A stretch of DNA of 9,935 nucleotides from Comamonadaceae bacterium (GTDB lineage Bacteria > Pseudomonadota > Gammaproteobacteria > Burkholderiales > Burkholderiaceae_C): positions 1 through 9,935 of the forward strand of contig CANGYC010000068.1 in NCBI GenBank assembly GCA_947457975.1, given 5' to 3'. A program made the translations under genes and the position numbers. The notes below the pieces were generated by a model that worked only from the letters and a program-made list of their open reading frames with translations, had not been told where the DNA came from and did no database searches. Each line of letters opens with the position of its first letter. The stretch's first letter is position 1. Shown here piece after piece: positions 8,697-9,935 of the stretch.

Positions 8697-9614
8697 ATGA
8701 ACTTCCGACAACTCGACCTCAACCTCCTGCGCGTGCTGGTGGCCATCCACCGCAGCAACTCGGTGACCGCCGCCAGCAAGGCGCTGAACCTGTCGCAGCC
8801 GGCCACCAGCAACGCCTTGGCTCGGTTGCGGCGCTTTTTCGATGACGAGCTCTTCGTGCGCTCCCCCTCGGGCCTGCAGCCCACACGCCTGTGCGAGCAG
8901 CTCGCCCCGGCCATGCAGGCGCAGCTGCTGGGCATGGAGAACCTGGTCATGCGCCAGCAGCCCTTCGATCCGCGCGAGGGTGAGGTGCACTGGCGCTTGT
9001 CGCTCTCAGACCTGGGCGAGATCCTCTTCATGCCGCGCATCGCCCAGGCCCTGAGCGAGCAGGCGCCGGGGGCAACACTGTCGAACGTGGCTGTGGCCGC
9101 GCCGGAGGTGTCGGGTGCGCTGGAGACGCGCGAGGTCGACCTGGCCATCGGCATCCTGCAGGCGCAGCACCGCGGCATTCGCCGCGAGCGGCTGTTCAAG
9201 GAGGAGTTCATGGCGGTGGCTGCGCCGGCCTGGCGCCCGCCGGCTGGCACACGCGGCGCCCCCCTGAGCCGCGAGCAGCTCAGTCAGGCGCGTTTTGTGG
9301 TGGTCTCTCCCCTGGCCACTTTTCATGGCAGCGTGGAGACCATGCTGGTGCGCAAGCGCCTGCAGGACCGCATTGCCCTGCGCACCCGCCACTTCGGGGC
9401 CGTGGCTGACCTGGTGCACAGCACCGACAACGTGGCGCTGATTCCCGAGATGTACGCCCGCGACCTGGTGCAGCGCCAGGGCCTGAAGGCTTACCGCATT
9501 CAGGATGCCCCCAGCTACGAGGTGCACCTGCTGTGGCACAGCAGCACCGAGCGTGACGAGCGCCACCGCTGGATGCGGGCGCTGGTCAAGCAGCTGTTCT
9601 GGCGCGCCGACTGA
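8697..9614 (+). CDS. LysR-type transcriptional regulator
   Basis: This is a DNA-binding regulator of 305 aa, the standard LysR length. The N-terminal winged helix-turn-helix (1 to about 65) shows DLNLLRVLVAIHRSNSVTAA and then LNLSQPATSNALARLRRFF with LFVRSPSGLQPT, textbook LysR features. The DLNLL opening is typical of the NodD/PcaQ-like branches. Residues from about 90 to the end form the periplasmic-binding-protein-like effector domain (WRLSLSDLGEILFMP ... EVDLAIGI ... FVVVSPLATFHGS). It is cytoplasmic. Divergence from iorA across a 159-bp region makes it the probable regulator of the iorAB-dctPQM operon, with an aryl 2-oxoacid or related carboxylate as possible co-inducer; that link is inference from arrangement. 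The start is set by the helix-turn-helix alignment, since no ribosome-binding site is visible. Confidence 0.95.
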   Translation: MNFRQLDLNLLRVLVAIHRSNSVTAASKALNLSQPATSNALARLRRFFDDELFVRSPSGLQPTRLCEQLAPAMQAQLLGMENLVMRQQPFDPREGEVHWRLSLSDLGEILFMPRIAQALSEQAPGATLSNVAVAAPEVSGALETREVDLAIGILQAQHRGIRRERLFKEEFMAVAAPAWRPPAGTRGAPLSREQLSQARFVVVSPLATFHGSVETMLVRKRLQDRIALRTRHFGAVADLVHSTDNVALIPEMYARDLVQRQGLKAYRIQDAPSYEVHLLWHSSTERDERHRWMRALVKQLFWRAD

Positions 9615-9636
9615 AGGCGAAAGCCGTCTGGCGCCT
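9615..9636 (+). terminator. Possible stem-loop directly after lysR (no U-tract)
   Basis: Immediately after the lysR TGA, AGGC (9615-9618) can pair with GCCT (9633-9636). Across a GAAA bulge, GCC (9623-9625) can pair with GGC (9630-9632) around a GTCT loop, giving seven G/C-rich pairs. No run of T follows, so this is at best a weak terminator or 3'-end stabiliser. Confidence 0.25.
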
Positions 9637-9653
9637 CACAAGAGTTCCTCGCT

Positions 9654-9675
9654 CATGCGGTCCCTGATCCGCATG
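9654..9675. repeat. Inverted repeat between convergent genes
   Basis: CATGCGG (9654-9660) and CCGCATG (9669-9675) are perfect 7-bp arms around an 8-bp loop. The repeat sits in the 84-bp spacer between the 3' ends of lysR and the next minus-strand gene, a place suited to a bidirectional transcription stop, though no T-run follows on either strand. Confidence 0.35.
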
Positions 9676-9698
9676 CCCAGGGGCCGGTCTCAGCCCAG

Positions 9699-9935
9699 TT
9701 AGCCGACGTTCAGGCTGCTGGCTCGGACCGCCGGCTCCCCAGGCTGGGGCGCTTGACCACAGGCCTGCCCAGCCTGCTGCGCGCAGGGCATCTGGCACAG
9801 CTCGCGCTCCTGGAGCACGCAGTTGCGATTGAAGGTGACCACGTGGTCCACCTCGGCGCGGATGCCGATCCACTCGCCGATGCGGTGGTCGTGGTGGCTC
9901 GGTACGTGGGCCATCAGCAGCTGGCCACTGGCCAG
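9699..9935 (-). CDS. Unrecognised protein, C-terminal 78 codons
   Basis: A minus-strand reading frame enters from the right edge and ends at the TAA at 9699-9701. Third codon positions are overwhelmingly G or C, as in the other genes, so I take it as real coding sequence. The fragment contains a His-rich segment (AHVPSHHDHRIG), a beta-like stretch (EWIGIRAEVDHVVTFNRN) and a Cys-rich end in which four Cys fall within about 25 residues (C-x6-C-x3-C-x7-C), finishing in a Pro/Ala-rich tail. The beta-like part faintly recalls the C-terminal TOBE region of ABC-transporter ATPases, but this is weak and I assign no function. An in-frame ATG at 9914 exists, but the frame is open and coding-like through it, so the true start probably lies outside the window. 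Confidence 0.6.
   Translation of the reverse strand: MASGQLLMAHVPSHHDHRIGEWIGIRAEVDHVVTFNRNCVLQERELCQMPCAQQAGQACGQAPQPGEPAVRASSLNVG

Overview
The window is about 65% GC with strongly G/C-biased third codon positions, genes packed end to end, a Bug-family binding protein and a TRAP transporter. This points to a betaproteobacterium of the order Burkholderiales, probably Comamonadaceae-like. That placement is inferred from composition and gene families, not from a marker gene.

Right half (4906-9614): a LysR-type regulator on the plus strand (8697-9614) diverges from a minus-strand operon across a 159-bp intergenic region holding candidate promoters for both directions. The operon begins with iorA (715 aa, thiamine-diphosphate and Fe-S subunit of an indolepyruvate:ferredoxin oxidoreductase). 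It continues with iorB (495 aa, gamma-type domain plus a long C-terminal extension) in a 4-bp ATGA overlap. After a 31-bp gap come dctP, dctQ and dctM, a complete three-component TRAP importer with its own strong ribosome-binding site. The simplest reading is a LysR-controlled unit that imports an organic acid, perhaps an aryl 2-oxoacid or its precursor, and oxidatively decarboxylates the 2-oxoacid to an acyl-CoA with ferredoxin as electron acceptor. The substrate cannot be read from the sequence.

Left half (1-2033): a 285-aa alpha/beta hydrolase on the plus strand is wedged between minus-strand genes. Its stop overlaps the dctM stop by 8 bp. Its start lies 3 bp from, or overlaps, the start of a minus-strand tctC (orphan Bug-type solute-binding protein). 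tctC is followed, with a 1-bp stop/start overlap, by the first 50 codons of a second alpha/beta hydrolase resembling the kynurenine-formamidase-like esterase group. No usable intergenic DNA is left around the plus-strand hydrolase, so its promoter and those of its neighbours must lie inside coding sequence. A good sigma70-like promoter inside tctC would start the hydrolase transcript at its ATG, making it leaderless.

Right edge (9615-9935): an 84-bp spacer with small hairpins, then the C-terminal 78 codons of a minus-strand protein I do not recognise, with a His-rich stretch and a Cys-rich tail.

I see no tRNA, rRNA, CRISPR array, insertion sequence or phage gene. No gene-free stretch exceeds 160 bp. 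The many long overlapping reading frames on the opposite strand are high-GC shadows. The individual families are known. The points worth a second look are the antiparallel gene set into an otherwise minus-strand cluster, the apparent leaderless starts, and the uncharacterised pairing of IorAB with a TRAP importer.
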